Origin: Kitasatospora terrestris
GTDB lineage: Bacteria > Actinomycetota > Actinomycetes > Streptomycetales > Streptomycetaceae
Reading direction: 5' to 3'
Assembly: GCF_039542905.1 (NCBI RefSeq)
Contig: NZ_BAABIS010000001.1
Span: 5,890,001-5,954,000, forward strand
Length of the DNA: 64,000 nucleotides
Position 1 is the stretch's first letter. The number at the start of each line of letters is the position of its first letter. Positions 1 through 8,038 of this stretch are shown piece after piece. The notes below the pieces were generated by a model. It was not told where the DNA came from. It did no database searches and saw nothing but the letters and a program-made list of their open reading frames with translations. Both the position numbers and the translations under genes were made by a program.

Positions 1-1808
1 CGCTGTATGACGTCCGGCACAAGCTCCGGATGGGCGCCGGAGAGGATCGACAGGCCCACGCAGTGCACGTCCTCCGCGACGGCGGCGGACACGATCTGCT
101 CGGGGGTCAGCCTGATGCCCTGGTAGACCACCTCGAACCCGGCGTCGCGGGCCCGTACGGCGATCTGCTCGGCGCCGTTGGAGTGGCCGTCCAGGCCCGG
201 CTTGCCGACCAGCAGGCGCAGCTTGCCGCACCCGAGCTCGGCGGCGGTCGCGGCGACCGCCTCGCGGACCTGGGCCAGCTCGCCGCCCGGCTCGGACGCC
301 ACCGCGACCGGCGCGCCGCCGACCCCGGTGGGGGCGCGGTACTCGCCGAACACCGCGCGCAGCGCGAAGGACCACTCGCCGGTGGTCACGCCGGCCCGGG
401 CACAGGCCAGGGTGGCGGCCATCAGGTTCTCGTCGGTCGCGGCGACCCGCTTGAGGTCCTCCAGCGCCTGCTGGGCGGCGGCCTCGTCGCGCTCGCCGCG
501 CCACTTCTCCAGCGAGGCGAGCACCGAGCGCTCGGAGGCCGGGTCGACGACCATGATCGCGTCGTCGAGGTTGGCCGTGAGCGGGCTCTCCTCGGTGGTG
601 TCGAAGCAGTTGACGCCGACGATCTTGTCCTGGCCGGCCTCGATCCGGGCCCGGCGCTCGGCGTGCGAGGCGACCAGGTTGGACTTGAGGTAGCCGGACT
701 CGACGGCCGGGATGACCCCGCCCATCTCCAGCACCTTGGCGATCTCCGCCTCGGCGCCCTCCAGCAGCTCCCGGGTCTTGGCCTCGACCACGTGCGAGCC
801 GTTGAAGATGTCGCCGTACTCCAGCAGGTCCGACTCGTAGGCCAGCACCTGCTGGATGCGCAGCGACCACTGCTGGTCCCACGGGCGCGGCAGGCCGAGG
901 GCCTCGTTCCACGCGGGCAGCTGGACGGCGCGGGCGCGGGCGTCCTTGGACAGCGTGACGGCGAGCATCTCCAGCACGATCCGCTGGACGTTGTTCTCCG
1001 GCTGCGCCTCGGTCAGGCCGAGCGAGTTGACCTGCACGCCGTAGCGGAAGCGCCGCTGCTTGGCGTCCTCGATGCCGTACCGCTCGCGGGTGACCTTCTC
1101 CCAGAGCAGGTTGAAGGCGCGCATCTTGCACATCTCCTCGACGAAGCGGACGCCCGCGTTCACGAAGAAGGAGATGCGGGCGACCACCTCGCCCATCCGC
1201 TCGGCCGGCACCTGGCCGGAGTCGCGGACGGCGTCGAGGACGGCGATCGCGGTGCACATCGAGTACGCGATCTCCTGGACCGGGGTGGCCCCGGCCTCCT
1301 GCAGGTGGTAGCTGCAGATGTTGATCGGGTTCCACTTCGGGATGTTGCCGACCGTGTAGGCGATCATGTCGGTGATCAGCCGGACGGACGGCCCCGGCGG
1401 GAAGACGTGCGTGCCGCGGGAGAGGTACTCCTTGACGATGTCGTTCTGGGTGGTGCCGGTGAGCTTGGCGATGTCCGCGCCCTGCTCCTCGGCGACCACC
1501 TGGTAGAGCGCCAGCAGCCACATCGCGGTGGCGTTGATCGTCATGGAGGTGTTGGTCTGTTCGAGCGGGATGCCGTCGAACAGGGTGCGCATGTCGCCGA
1601 CGTGCCCGACCGGGACGCCGACCCGGCCGACCTCGCCCCGGGCCAGCACGTGGTCCGAGTCGTAGCCGGTCTGGGTGGGCAGGTCGAAGGCGACCGACAG
1701 GCCGGTCTGACCCTTCGCCAGGTTCCGCCGGTAGAGCGCGTTGGAGTCGCTCGCGGTGGAGTGCCCGGCGTACGTGCGCATCAGCCAGGGGCGGTCCCGG
1801 TCGGCCAT
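1..1808 (-). CDS. meaA: Ethylmalonyl-CoA mutase-like protein (MeaA), C-terminus beyond window
   Basis: Adenosylcobalamin-dependent acyl-CoA mutase, expected to convert ethylmalonyl-CoA to methylsuccinyl-CoA. The reading begins MADRDRPWLMRTYAGHS and continues through the mutase TIM barrel (TGLSVAFDLPTQTGYDSD near residues 35-50; SMTINATAMWLLALYQ near 90). Near the left edge is the cobalamin-binding signature GLDGHSNGAEQIA, of the DxHxxG type. The gene runs off the window, so its stop is not seen. Its ATG shares one base with the TGA of ccr (TGATG), implying translational coupling. A methylmalonyl-CoA mutase large subunit is the alternative, but the length before the B12 domain and direct linkage to ccr favour MeaA. 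Confidence 0.92.
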   Translation of the reverse strand, partial: MADRDRPWLMRTYAGHSTASDSNALYRRNLAKGQTGLSVAFDLPTQTGYDSDHVLARGEVGRVGVPVGHVGDMRTLFDGIPLEQTNTSMTINATAMWLLALYQVVAEEQGADIAKLTGTTQNDIVKEYLSRGTHVFPPGPSVRLITDMIAYTVGNIPKWNPINICSYHLQEAGATPVQEIAYSMCTAIAVLDAVRDSGQVPAERMGEVVARISFFVNAGVRFVEEMCKMRAFNLLWEKVTRERYGIEDAKQRRFRYGVQVNSLGLTEAQPENNVQRIVLEMLAVTLSKDARARAVQLPAWNEALGLPRPWDQQWSLRIQQVLAYESDLLEYGDIFNGSHVVEAKTRELLEGAEAEIAKVLEMGGVIPAVESGYLKSNLVASHAERRARIEAGQDKIVGVNCFDTTEESPLTANLDDAIMVVDPASERSVLASLEKWRGERDEAAAQQALEDLKRVAATDENLMAATLACARAGVTTGEWSFALRAVFGEYRAPTGVGGAPVAVASEPGGELAQVREAVAATAAELGCGKLRLLVGKPGLDGHSNGAEQIAVRARDAGFEVVYQGIRLTPEQIVSAAVAEDVHCVGLSILSGAHPELVPDVIQ

Positions 1809-3178
1809 CAGATGTCCCGACCCTGCTTGTCGCTCCGCTCGCTGACCTCGCGGAAGAGGTTGATCGCCGGCAGGTGCTTGGCGCGCAGCTCGTGGTCGCG
1901 CACGCCCATGCCCTCCTCGGGCGCCAGGCAGAGCACGCCGACCTTGCCCTGGTGCTTGTTGTGGTGCACGTCGAGGGCGGCCTGGCCGGTCTCCTCCAGG
2001 GAGTAGACCTTGGACAGGGTCGGGTGGATCTTGCCCTTGGCGACCAGGCGGTTGGCCTCGAACGCCTCGCGGTAGTTGGCGAAGTGCGAGCCGACGATGC
2101 GCTTCAGCGACATCCACAGGTAGCGGTTGTCGTACTGGTGCATGTAGCCGGAGGTGGAGGCGCAGGTGACGATGGTGCCGCCCTTGCGGGTGACGTACAC
2201 CGAGGCGCCGAAGGTCTCGCGGCCCGGGTGCTCGAAGACGATGTCCACGTCCTCGCCGCCGGTGAACTCGCGGATCTTGGAGCCCAGGCGCTTCCACTCG
2301 CGCGGGTCCTGGTTGTTCTCGTCCTTCCAGAACTTGTAGCCCTCGGCGGAGCGGTCGATGATCGCCTCGGCGCCCATGGCGCGGCAGATCTCGGCCTTGG
2401 ACTCGCTGGAGACCACGCAGATCGGGGTGGCGCCGCCGGCCAGCGCGTACTGGGTGGCGTACGAGCCGAGGCCGCCGCTGGCGCCCCAGATCAGCACGTT
2501 GTCGCCCTGCTTCATGCCGGCGCCGTTCTGCGACACCAGCTGGCGGTACGCGGTGGAGTTGACCAGGCCCGGGGAGGCGGCCTCCTCCCAGGTGAGGTGC
2601 TTGGGCTTGGGCAGCAGCTGGTTGGTCTTCACCAGGGCGATCTGGGCCAGGCCGCCGAAGTTGGTCTCGAAGCCCCAGATGCGCTGCTCCGGGTCCATCA
2701 TCGTGTCGTTGTGGCCGTCCGGGGACTCCAGCTCGACCGAGAGGCAGTGCGCGACGACCTCGTCGCCCGGCTTCCAGGCGTTGACGCCGGCGCCGGTGCG
2801 CAGGACGACGCCCGCGAGGTCCGAGCCGAGGACGTGGTACGGCAGGTCGTGACGCTTGGTCAGCGGCGACAGGCGGCCGTAGCGCTCCAGGAAGCCGAAG
2901 GTGGAGACCGGCTCGAAGATCGAGCTCCACACGGTGTTGTAGTTGACCGAGCTCGCCATCACGGCGACCAGGGCCTCGCCCGGGCCGAGCTCCGGCAGCG
3001 CCACCTCGTCCAGGTGGAGCGACTTGCGGGGGTCCTTGTCGCGGCTGTCGAGGCCGGCGAACATCTGCTCCTCGTCCTTGTGGAGCGTCACGGCCCGGTA
3101 GGACTCGGGCAGCGCGATGTTGGCGAAGTCAGCCGACGTGGCGTCGTTGCTGATGATCGCGTCGAGAATTTCCTGCAT
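1808..3178 (-). CDS. ccr: Crotonyl-CoA carboxylase/reductase
   Basis: 456-aa medium-chain reductase that reductively carboxylates crotonyl-CoA to ethylmalonyl-CoA with NADPH and CO2. Visible are the GroES-like half (VLGSDLAGVVLRTGAGV), the Rossmann nucleotide site (WGASGGLGSYATQYALAGG) and family-typical stretches such as SSVNYNTVWSSIFEP. The start is the ATG at 3178 because GGAGG lies just upstream and the protein then opens MQEILDAIISND; the frame stays open further upstream but runs through the promoter region. It is coupled to meaA downstream. The product supplies ethylmalonyl-CoA for acetate/C2 assimilation and for polyketide extender units (family knowledge). A neighbouring TetR gene and an operator-like palindrome suggest specific repression. 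Confidence 0.96.
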   Translation of the reverse strand: MQEILDAIISNDATSADFANIALPESYRAVTLHKDEEQMFAGLDSRDKDPRKSLHLDEVALPELGPGEALVAVMASSVNYNTVWSSIFEPVSTFGFLERYGRLSPLTKRHDLPYHVLGSDLAGVVLRTGAGVNAWKPGDEVVAHCLSVELESPDGHNDTMMDPEQRIWGFETNFGGLAQIALVKTNQLLPKPKHLTWEEAASPGLVNSTAYRQLVSQNGAGMKQGDNVLIWGASGGLGSYATQYALAGGATPICVVSSESKAEICRAMGAEAIIDRSAEGYKFWKDENNQDPREWKRLGSKIREFTGGEDVDIVFEHPGRETFGASVYVTRKGGTIVTCASTSGYMHQYDNRYLWMSLKRIVGSHFANYREAFEANRLVAKGKIHPTLSKVYSLEETGQAALDVHHNKHQGKVGVLCLAPEEGMGVRDHELRAKHLPAINLFREVSERSDKQGRDI

Positions 3179-3391
3179 GGCTGCCTCCGAAGGCGTACCT
3201 GTGCGAGGGTCACAGGGCGTCTGGGGGAGCCGGGAGCGGACACCGGCTTCGCTGAGGGTCTGGGTGGGGTGTGCGGTGGCGACTGCTGGTGTGTCGCCGA
3301 CTGCTGAAAAGCTCGATCGCCCCCGAGGTGTGGGGACGCCGGACACGGCGCGCCGAGGTGGGGAGCCGCGGCGCCGCGACCGGTGAGCAAC

Positions 3392-3421
3392 AAGGTAGTG
3401 GCACCCTGTGCCACTCGTAAA
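3392..3421 (-). promoter_or_regulatory. Candidate ccr promoter with TetR-type operator in the spacer
   Basis: On the minus strand a -35-like TTTACG (3416-3421) and a -10-like TACCTT (3392-3397) are 18 bases apart. The spacer is almost wholly filled by a perfect 8-3-8 palindrome AGTGGCAC-CCT-GTGCCACT (3397-3415). A protein bound there would block RNA polymerase, as expected for a TetR repressor. The tetR gene lies directly upstream. The promoter hexamers are only moderately close to consensus; the palindrome is exact. Confidence 0.6.
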
Positions 3422-3466
3422 GACACCGGGTGTCAGCGATTCGAGTGCCGTGGACCACAGTGGTCC
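3422..3466. promoter_or_regulatory. Two further short palindromes upstream of ccr
   Basis: GACACC-G-GGTGTC (3422-3434) and GGACCAC-A-GTGGTCC (3452-3466) are both perfect and lie just upstream of the proposed -35 of ccr. They could be extra operator or activator sites. They differ in sequence from the TGGCAC-N3-GTGCCA palindrome, so a different binding protein is possible. Their function is not established. Confidence 0.35.
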
Positions 3467-3474
3467 GGACATGC

Positions 3475-3511
3475 CGAAGGCCCGTCCCCGAAACCCGGGG
3501 ACGGGCCTTCG
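3475..3511 (-). terminator. Hairpin terminator after tetR
   Basis: A perfect 16-bp stem (CGAAGGCCCGTCCCCG, 3475-3490, with 3496-3511) closes a 5-base loop. It lies about 35 bases beyond the tetR stop on the minus strand and upstream of the ccr promoter, so it would insulate ccr from tetR read-through. No long U tract follows, which is common in Streptomyces. Confidence 0.75.
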
Positions 3512-3545
3512 AATCCGCTGTGAAGTGCGGAAATACCCTTCGTCG

Positions 3546-4451
3546 CTAGGCCTGTGAGCCGCTCAGCGCCGCCTTGATCGAGTCCACGACCAGCTCCAGC
3601 GGTGCGTCCGTCCGGGCGACTGTGATGAGTACCTCACCACTCGGGCTGGCACTCAGTGCGCTCACCGCCGCGACCTCCTCCGACGACACAGCGTCACCAA
3701 TGGCACCGGGTGCCACAGGAGTGCCGCGGCGTCGCGCACCGCTCGGCGGGGTCGGCCAGAAGGTCCCGCGGATCACGTCGAAGGAGTGGTCCAGCTGCGC
3801 CTCCACGTCCCCGTGCCCGCCCGCCCGCAGCCAGCGCCGCAGCACGTGGTTGTGGGCCGCGACCACCGCCGCCGCCGACACCTCGGCCAGCATCGAGTCG
3901 TCGTCCCCGCCGCGCTGCCAGCCCGGCGGGGTCTCCTCCGCCGCGTCGAACCGGCCCAGCAGGTACCGGGTGAACAGCCGCTCGTAGCGGGCCACCACCG
4001 CGATCTCCCGCTCGCGCAGCGCCGGCACCTGGCGGATCAGCTGGTAGCGGGCCACCGAGACGCCCGGCGTCTCGGCGTACATCCGCAGCACCTCCTTGAT
4101 GCCCCGGCACACCACGTCCAGCGGGTGCTCCTCCGGCTCGGCGCTGGCCAGCAGGTCGGCCACCCGGACCAGGGTGTCGTCGTGGTCCGGGAAGATCGCC
4201 TCCTCCTTCGAGCGGAAGTACCGGAAGAAGGTCCGCCGGGCCACCCCGGCGGCGGCCGCGATCTGATCGACCGTCGTCTCCTCGTACCCCTGGGTGGCGA
4301 ACAGCTCCATCGCCGCCGCCGCGAGGTCCTGGCGCATCTGCTGCCGCTGCGCCGCGGCCCGCCGGCTGCCGGCTCCGGCCTCCGCCGTCCGGCCCTGGTC
4401 CGGGCGGGAGGTGGCCGGCTGCTGCGCGGAGGGTGACGTCTGGCGATCCAT
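3546..4451 (-). CDS. TetR-family regulator linked to ccr
   Basis: 301-aa TetR-type protein. After a disordered, Gln/Ala-rich start (residues 1-35) comes a clear TetR helix-turn-helix (AAAMELFATQGYEETTVDQ then AAAAGVARRTFFRYFRSKEE, about residues 40-92). The ligand-binding half and a longer-than-usual C-terminal tail follow, ending SIKAALSGSQA. It lies between the acyl-CoA dehydrogenase gene and ccr on the same strand, with a terminator after it. Given the palindrome in the ccr promoter it is the obvious candidate regulator of ccr-meaA, perhaps responding to an acyl-CoA; this is inference. No clear Shine-Dalgarno precedes the chosen ATG. Confidence 0.9.
   Translation of the reverse strand: MDRQTSPSAQQPATSRPDQGRTAEAGAGSRRAAAQRQQMRQDLAAAAMELFATQGYEETTVDQIAAAAGVARRTFFRYFRSKEEAIFPDHDDTLVRVADLLASAEPEEHPLDVVCRGIKEVLRMYAETPGVSVARYQLIRQVPALREREIAVVARYERLFTRYLLGRFDAAEETPPGWQRGGDDDSMLAEVSAAAVVAAHNHVLRRWLRAGGHGDVEAQLDHSFDVIRGTFWPTPPSGARRRGTPVAPGAIGDAVSSEEVAAVSALSASPSGEVLITVARTDAPLELVVDSIKAALSGSQA
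3701..3715. promoter_or_regulatory. Second TGGCAC-N3-GTGCCA palindrome, inside tetR
   Basis: TGGCAC-CGG-GTGCCA lies in the 3' part of the tetR coding sequence. It has the same half sites and the same 3-base spacing as the palindrome in the ccr promoter about 300 bases away. Such a pair could bind the same TetR dimer and allow looping or roadblocking. Chance occurrence within a GC-rich coding region cannot be excluded. Confidence 0.4.
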
Positions 4452-4648
4452 GTTCGGAACGCTACACGCACCCGGCGCGGTCGCCGCAGGCCTGGCCGCC
4501 CTGCGGACGGGAGCGGACGGCGGCACCGCCGCCGGACGCGGCCAGCGGGCCGACACCGGGCCGCTGCCCCACGGCCCCCTGGCCGCGCCGGCCGCGGCTG
4601 CGGCCCCCGTCGGGGTGGGGCCCGACGGGGAGTTCACGGGGCGCCCGG

Positions 4649-6424
4649 TCATCGCCGTGCGTGGTCGCGGAAACCGCGACCGCTCTTGCGGCCCAGGCAG
4701 CCGGCCGCCACCAGGTGCTCCAGCAGCGGGGCGGCGGCCAGGCCCGGCTCGCGGAACTCCTGGTGCAGCACCTGCTCGATGGTCAGCGACACGTCCAGGC
4801 CGACCACGTCCAGCAGCTCGAACGGGCCCATCGGGTAGCCGCAGCCGAGCTTCATCGCGGTGTCGATGTCGTCCACCGTCGCGTAGTGCTCCTGCAGCAT
4901 CCGCACCGCGTCGTTCAGGTAAGGGAAGAGCAGCGAGTTGACGATGAAGCCGGCCCGGTCGCCGCACTCCACCGGGTGCTTCCTCACCTTGGCGCACAGC
5001 TCCAGCACGGTCGAGGTGACGTCCTCGGCGGTCAGCACCGTGGAGACCACTTCCACCAGCTTCATCGCCGGGGCCGGGTTGAAGAAGTGCATGCCGATCA
5101 CGTCCTGCGGCCGCGAGGTCGCGGTCGCGCAGCTGATCACCGGCAGGCTGGACGTCGTGGTGGCCAGCACCGCGCCCGGACGGACGATCTTGTCGAGGGC
5201 GGCGAACAGCTCGCGCTTGACGCCCAGGTCCTCCGCCACCGCCTCGACCACCAGGTCGACCTCGGCCAGGTCGGTGTAGCTGCCGGTCGGGGTGACCAGC
5301 GCCAGCGCCGCGTCCCGGGCCTCGGCGCTCAGGCGGCCCTTGGCCACCGAGCGCTCCAGCGACTTCGCCAGCTGCGCCTTGGCGGCGTCCGCCTTCTCCT
5401 GGCTGCGGGCCGCCAGGAACACCGTGTACCCGGCCTTCGCGAAGACCTCGACGATGCCGGTCGCCATCGTGCCGCTGCCGCAGACGCCCACCGTGCGCAC
5501 CTCGCGCCCGGCCGGCCGCTGCCGCCCGCCGTCCGCCGCCTCGGCGACCACCTTGGAGGAGCCCGGCGCCTCGTACGTGTAGAAGCCCCGGCCGGACTTG
5601 CGGCCCAGCAGGCCCGCCGCCACCAGCTGGCCCAGGATCGGCGCCGGGGCGTGCAGGCGGTCCTTCGACTGCTCGTACATCGCCTCCAGCACGGTGCGCG
5701 CGGTGTCGATGCCGATCAGGTCCAGCAGCGCCAGCGGGCCCATCGGCAGGCCGCAGCCCAGCCGCATCGCCGCGTCGATGTCCTCCCGGGTCGCGTACCG
5801 CGACTCGAACATCGCCGCCGCCTGGTTCAGGTACGCGAACAGCAGGCCGTTGACGATGAAGCCCGGCCGGTCGCCCGCGGCCACCGGCTCCTTGCCCAGG
5901 CTGCGCGCGAACTCCGCGACGTCCTCGGCCGCCTGCGGCGACGTCAGGACGGTCCGGACCACCTCGACCAGCTTCATGCTGTGCACCGGGTTGAAGAAGT
6001 GCACGCCCAGCACCCGCTCCGGGCGGGCCGTCGCGGCGGCGATCCGGGTCACGCTGAGCGCGGTGGTACCGGTCGCCAGCACCGTCTCCGGCGGGCAGAT
6101 CCGGTCCAGCTCGGCGAAGACCTCCCGCTTCAGCTCCAGCTGCTCCGGGACCTCCTCGATCACCAGGTCGGCCTCGGCCGCCCGGCCCAGGTCGTGCCCG
6201 ACCTGGATCAGCGCCAGCAGCGCGGTGCGCATCTCCGCGGTCAGCCGCTCGCGCTCCACGGCGCGGGCGGTCGCCTCCTCGATCCGGGCCAGCGCGCGGG
6301 CCGCCTGGTCCGGGCCGGCCTCGATGCCGATCACCCGGCGGCCGCTGCGGGCCACGGCGACCGCGATCCCGGCACCCATGGTGCCGAGGCCGACGACGGC
6401 GACGGTGGGGAAGGGACGCTCCAT
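4649..6424 (-). CDS. Tandem (two-unit) 3-hydroxyacyl-CoA dehydrogenase
   Basis: 591-aa protein made of two complete 3-hydroxyacyl-CoA dehydrogenase units. Unit one (about 1-290) starts with the NAD site VAVVGLGTMGAGIAVAVA and carries VLGVHFFNPVHSMKLVEVV and DRPGFIVNGLLFAYLN. Unit two (about 305-591) repeats these as VGVCGSGTMATGIVEVFAKA, VIGMHFFNPAPAMKLVEVV and DRAGFIVNSLLFPYLN. It probably reduces acetoacetyl-CoA to 3-hydroxybutyryl-CoA, the step feeding crotonyl-CoA into Ccr. AAGGAG lies 8 bases before the ATG. The two units have diverged but both keep the glycine-rich loop and the HFFNP catalytic region. Fused double units are known in actinomycetes. Confidence 0.93.
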   Translation of the reverse strand: MERPFPTVAVVGLGTMGAGIAVAVARSGRRVIGIEAGPDQAARALARIEEATARAVERERLTAEMRTALLALIQVGHDLGRAAEADLVIEEVPEQLELKREVFAELDRICPPETVLATGTTALSVTRIAAATARPERVLGVHFFNPVHSMKLVEVVRTVLTSPQAAEDVAEFARSLGKEPVAAGDRPGFIVNGLLFAYLNQAAAMFESRYATREDIDAAMRLGCGLPMGPLALLDLIGIDTARTVLEAMYEQSKDRLHAPAPILGQLVAAGLLGRKSGRGFYTYEAPGSSKVVAEAADGGRQRPAGREVRTVGVCGSGTMATGIVEVFAKAGYTVFLAARSQEKADAAKAQLAKSLERSVAKGRLSAEARDAALALVTPTGSYTDLAEVDLVVEAVAEDLGVKRELFAALDKIVRPGAVLATTTSSLPVISCATATSRPQDVIGMHFFNPAPAMKLVEVVSTVLTAEDVTSTVLELCAKVRKHPVECGDRAGFIVNSLLFPYLNDAVRMLQEHYATVDDIDTAMKLGCGYPMGPFELLDVVGLDVSLTIEQVLHQEFREPGLAAAPLLEHLVAAGCLGRKSGRGFRDHARR

Positions 6425-6790
6425 TGTCCAGACTCCTTGAGGTCATGGGCCCGCGCGCGCCCCCGTACCGGGCATGCGGGTACGGAGGGAGGGTCCGACG
6501 GCGCGGACATGAAGTGGTGACGGTGCGCGGCAAGCCCGCAGGAGCCGGTCCGCTCCGGCCGTGCTGCGGGTGTGCCGTGGTGCTCAGGCGCTCGGACACT
6601 CAGGAACGAGGAAGCGCTGACGCTGACGTTGCGCGTGAAGGGAGAGAAGCACCGGGGCGGCCGACGGATGGCGCGGCCGCGCAACCCGCCGGTGCGGCTC
6701 CCGAGGCCCGGCGGTGGTGCGTGCGGTCACTGTAGCCGAGTTACCGGCGGGTAGGAAGGGTGCGCGGTGTCAGACCCGACACCTTCTTCC
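6425..6790. other. Intergenic region: promoter space for the dehydrogenase and a hairpin after merR
   Basis: This 366-base stretch holds no convincing gene on either strand. Next to the merR stop a nested inverted repeat (GGTGTC 6766-6771 with GACACC 6778-6783, plus GGAAG/CTTCC arms at 6754-6758 and 6786-6790) looks like the merR terminator. The remainder should contain the promoter of the minus-strand dehydrogenase gene; I found no strong promoter hexamers. Confidence 0.45.
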
Positions 6791-7522
6791 TTACGCCTCG
6801 TCACGCCCGGTCGCCCGCCCCGCCGTCCCGTCCCCGCCCGCCGCCAGCACGGCCGAGAGCGCGGCCGCGCCGTCCAGCAGCGCACGGGACCGCGCGGCGA
6901 GCACCGCCTCCCGGGCCGCCAGCACCGCGGCCAGCTCCCCGGGCGAGCGGCGCAGCTCCGGCACCAGCGCGCGCAGCGGCCCGATCCGGTACCCGGCCAG
7001 CCGCAGCTGGTGGACCACCCGGGCGTCCCGCACCTGGGCCGGGGAGTAGCGGCGGGCCCGGCGCGGCCCGGCACGGTCCGCGGTGACCAGCCCCTCGCCC
7101 TCCCAGTGCCGCAGCGTCGACGCCCGCACGCCCAGGGCCGCCGCCAGCTCCGACACCGTCAGCGCGTCCGAGGCCCGGACCTCCGCGATCGGCTCGCCCG
7201 AGATCGCCCGCGCCGCCTCCACCGCCCGCGCCAGGCCGGTGCGCTCGGCGTGCAACCGGGCGTGCGCCGCGTCCAGCAGGGCCGGGGCCCGGTGGACGTC
7301 GCCGTGCGCCGCCCGGACGATCGCCCGCCCCTCCGCCGGCCCGGAGCCCGCCGCCAGCAGCCGGTACGCCAGCGCCGCCGCCACGTGCACCTCGGCGTAC
7401 ACCCGGTACCCGCTCGCCGTCCGCGCGACCGGCGGCAGCACCCCGTCCCGCTCCAGGTTGCGCACCTGCTGCACCGAGCAGCCCGCGCGCCGCGCCACAT
7501 CCACCGTCTTGAGACCCGACAC
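6791..7522 (-). CDS. MerR-type regulator with two helix-turn-helix units
   Basis: 243-aa regulator. An N-terminal MerR-like reader (LKTVDVARRAGCSVQQVRN, residues 4-22, then GYRVY) and a second one (LTVSELAAALGVRASTLRHW ... RRYSPAQVRDARVVHQL, about 120-175) occur in one chain. The long helix between them and an Ala/Arg-rich tail complete it. The start is the GTG at 7522, preceded by GGGGAG at good spacing; the frame stays open upstream but overlaps the divergent gene. It is transcribed away from the DUF6194 gene, with only 63 bases between the starts, so it may control that gene as well as itself. No metal-binding cysteine cluster is seen, so its inducer is unknown. Confidence 0.82.
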   Translation of the reverse strand: MSGLKTVDVARRAGCSVQQVRNLERDGVLPPVARTASGYRVYAEVHVAAALAYRLLAAGSGPAEGRAIVRAAHGDVHRAPALLDAAHARLHAERTGLARAVEAARAISGEPIAEVRASDALTVSELAAALGVRASTLRHWEGEGLVTADRAGPRRARRYSPAQVRDARVVHQLRLAGYRIGPLRALVPELRRSPGELAAVLAAREAVLAARSRALLDGAAALSAVLAAGGDGTAGRATGRDEA

Positions 7523-7585
7523 CCTGTTCTCCCCGGTCCGCCGCGCGAAAGTCCCCACGAGCACTTCAATGGAACGCTGGAACAC

Positions 7586-8002
7586 ATGACCCTGGACGAC
7601 ATCATCGCCTTCACCGCCGGACTCGACGGCGTGCTCACCCTCCGCCCCGCCCCCGGCGACGGCTCGCCCGAGATCGCCTGGGGCGACGTCTTCTTCTACT
7701 ACGCCCCCGACGGCGTCCTCCCGGGCGGCCAGCCCTTCGCCACCGTCGTCACCAAGGACTACCCCGACGACACCGGCTCCCGCCTCGACCGCGAAGGCGC
7801 CTTCCGCGTCAACGCCGCCGCCGGCAAGGACGCCGTCCGCCGCCACCCGACCGAGGGACCGGACGACACCGTCCTCGCCCACCCCGTCTACGGCGGCTGG
7901 CTCGCCGTCACCAACCCGGGCCCGCGCACCTCGGACGCCGTCCGCGAGCTCCTGCGCGCCGCCCACGAACGCGCCCGATCCCGCCACGAGCGCCGGGCCT
8001 AG
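7586..8002 (+). CDS. DUF6194-family protein
   Basis: 138-aa protein starting MTLDDIIAFTAGLDGV. It shows the features I associate with DUF6194: IAWGDVFFYYAPDG, PFATVVTKDYPDD, LDREGAFRVNAAAG and HPVYGGWLAVTNPG. No catalytic motif, signal peptide or membrane helix is apparent, so it is probably a small cytoplasmic protein of unknown function. The ATG has only a weak ribosome site. The divergent MerR gene shares its promoter region, and a Uma2 nuclease gene follows 36 bases later. Confidence 0.78.
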   Translation: MTLDDIIAFTAGLDGVLTLRPAPGDGSPEIAWGDVFFYYAPDGVLPGGQPFATVVTKDYPDDTGSRLDREGAFRVNAAAGKDAVRRHPTEGPDDTVLAHPVYGGWLAVTNPGPRTSDAVRELLRAAHERARSRHERRA

Positions 8003-8038
8003 CTCGTACGGTGGCTTCAGCACCGCAAGGAGGACACC

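Noticed and set aside
1..1808. Cobalamin riboswitch controlling meaA
   Set aside because: meaA starts inside the ccr stop codon, leaving no leader, and no B12-box-like sequence was seen upstream of ccr.
30..2006. 658-codon open frame on the plus strand opposite meaA
   Set aside because: It is antisense to a well-recognised mutase and reads as low-complexity Gly/Arg/Val text, the usual mirror frame of GC-rich coding DNA.
1874..3307. 477-codon plus-strand frame opposite ccr
   Set aside because: Antisense shadow of ccr; no protein family features and no ribosome site.
4433..6520. 695-codon plus-strand frame opposite the dehydrogenase
   Set aside because: Mirror frame rich in Arg, Gln and His; the minus-strand protein is clear.
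3546..6599. 1017-codon minus-strand frame spanning tetR and the dehydrogenase region
   Set aside because: Only its last third is the real TetR protein; the rest is an out-of-frame reading of the dehydrogenase gene.
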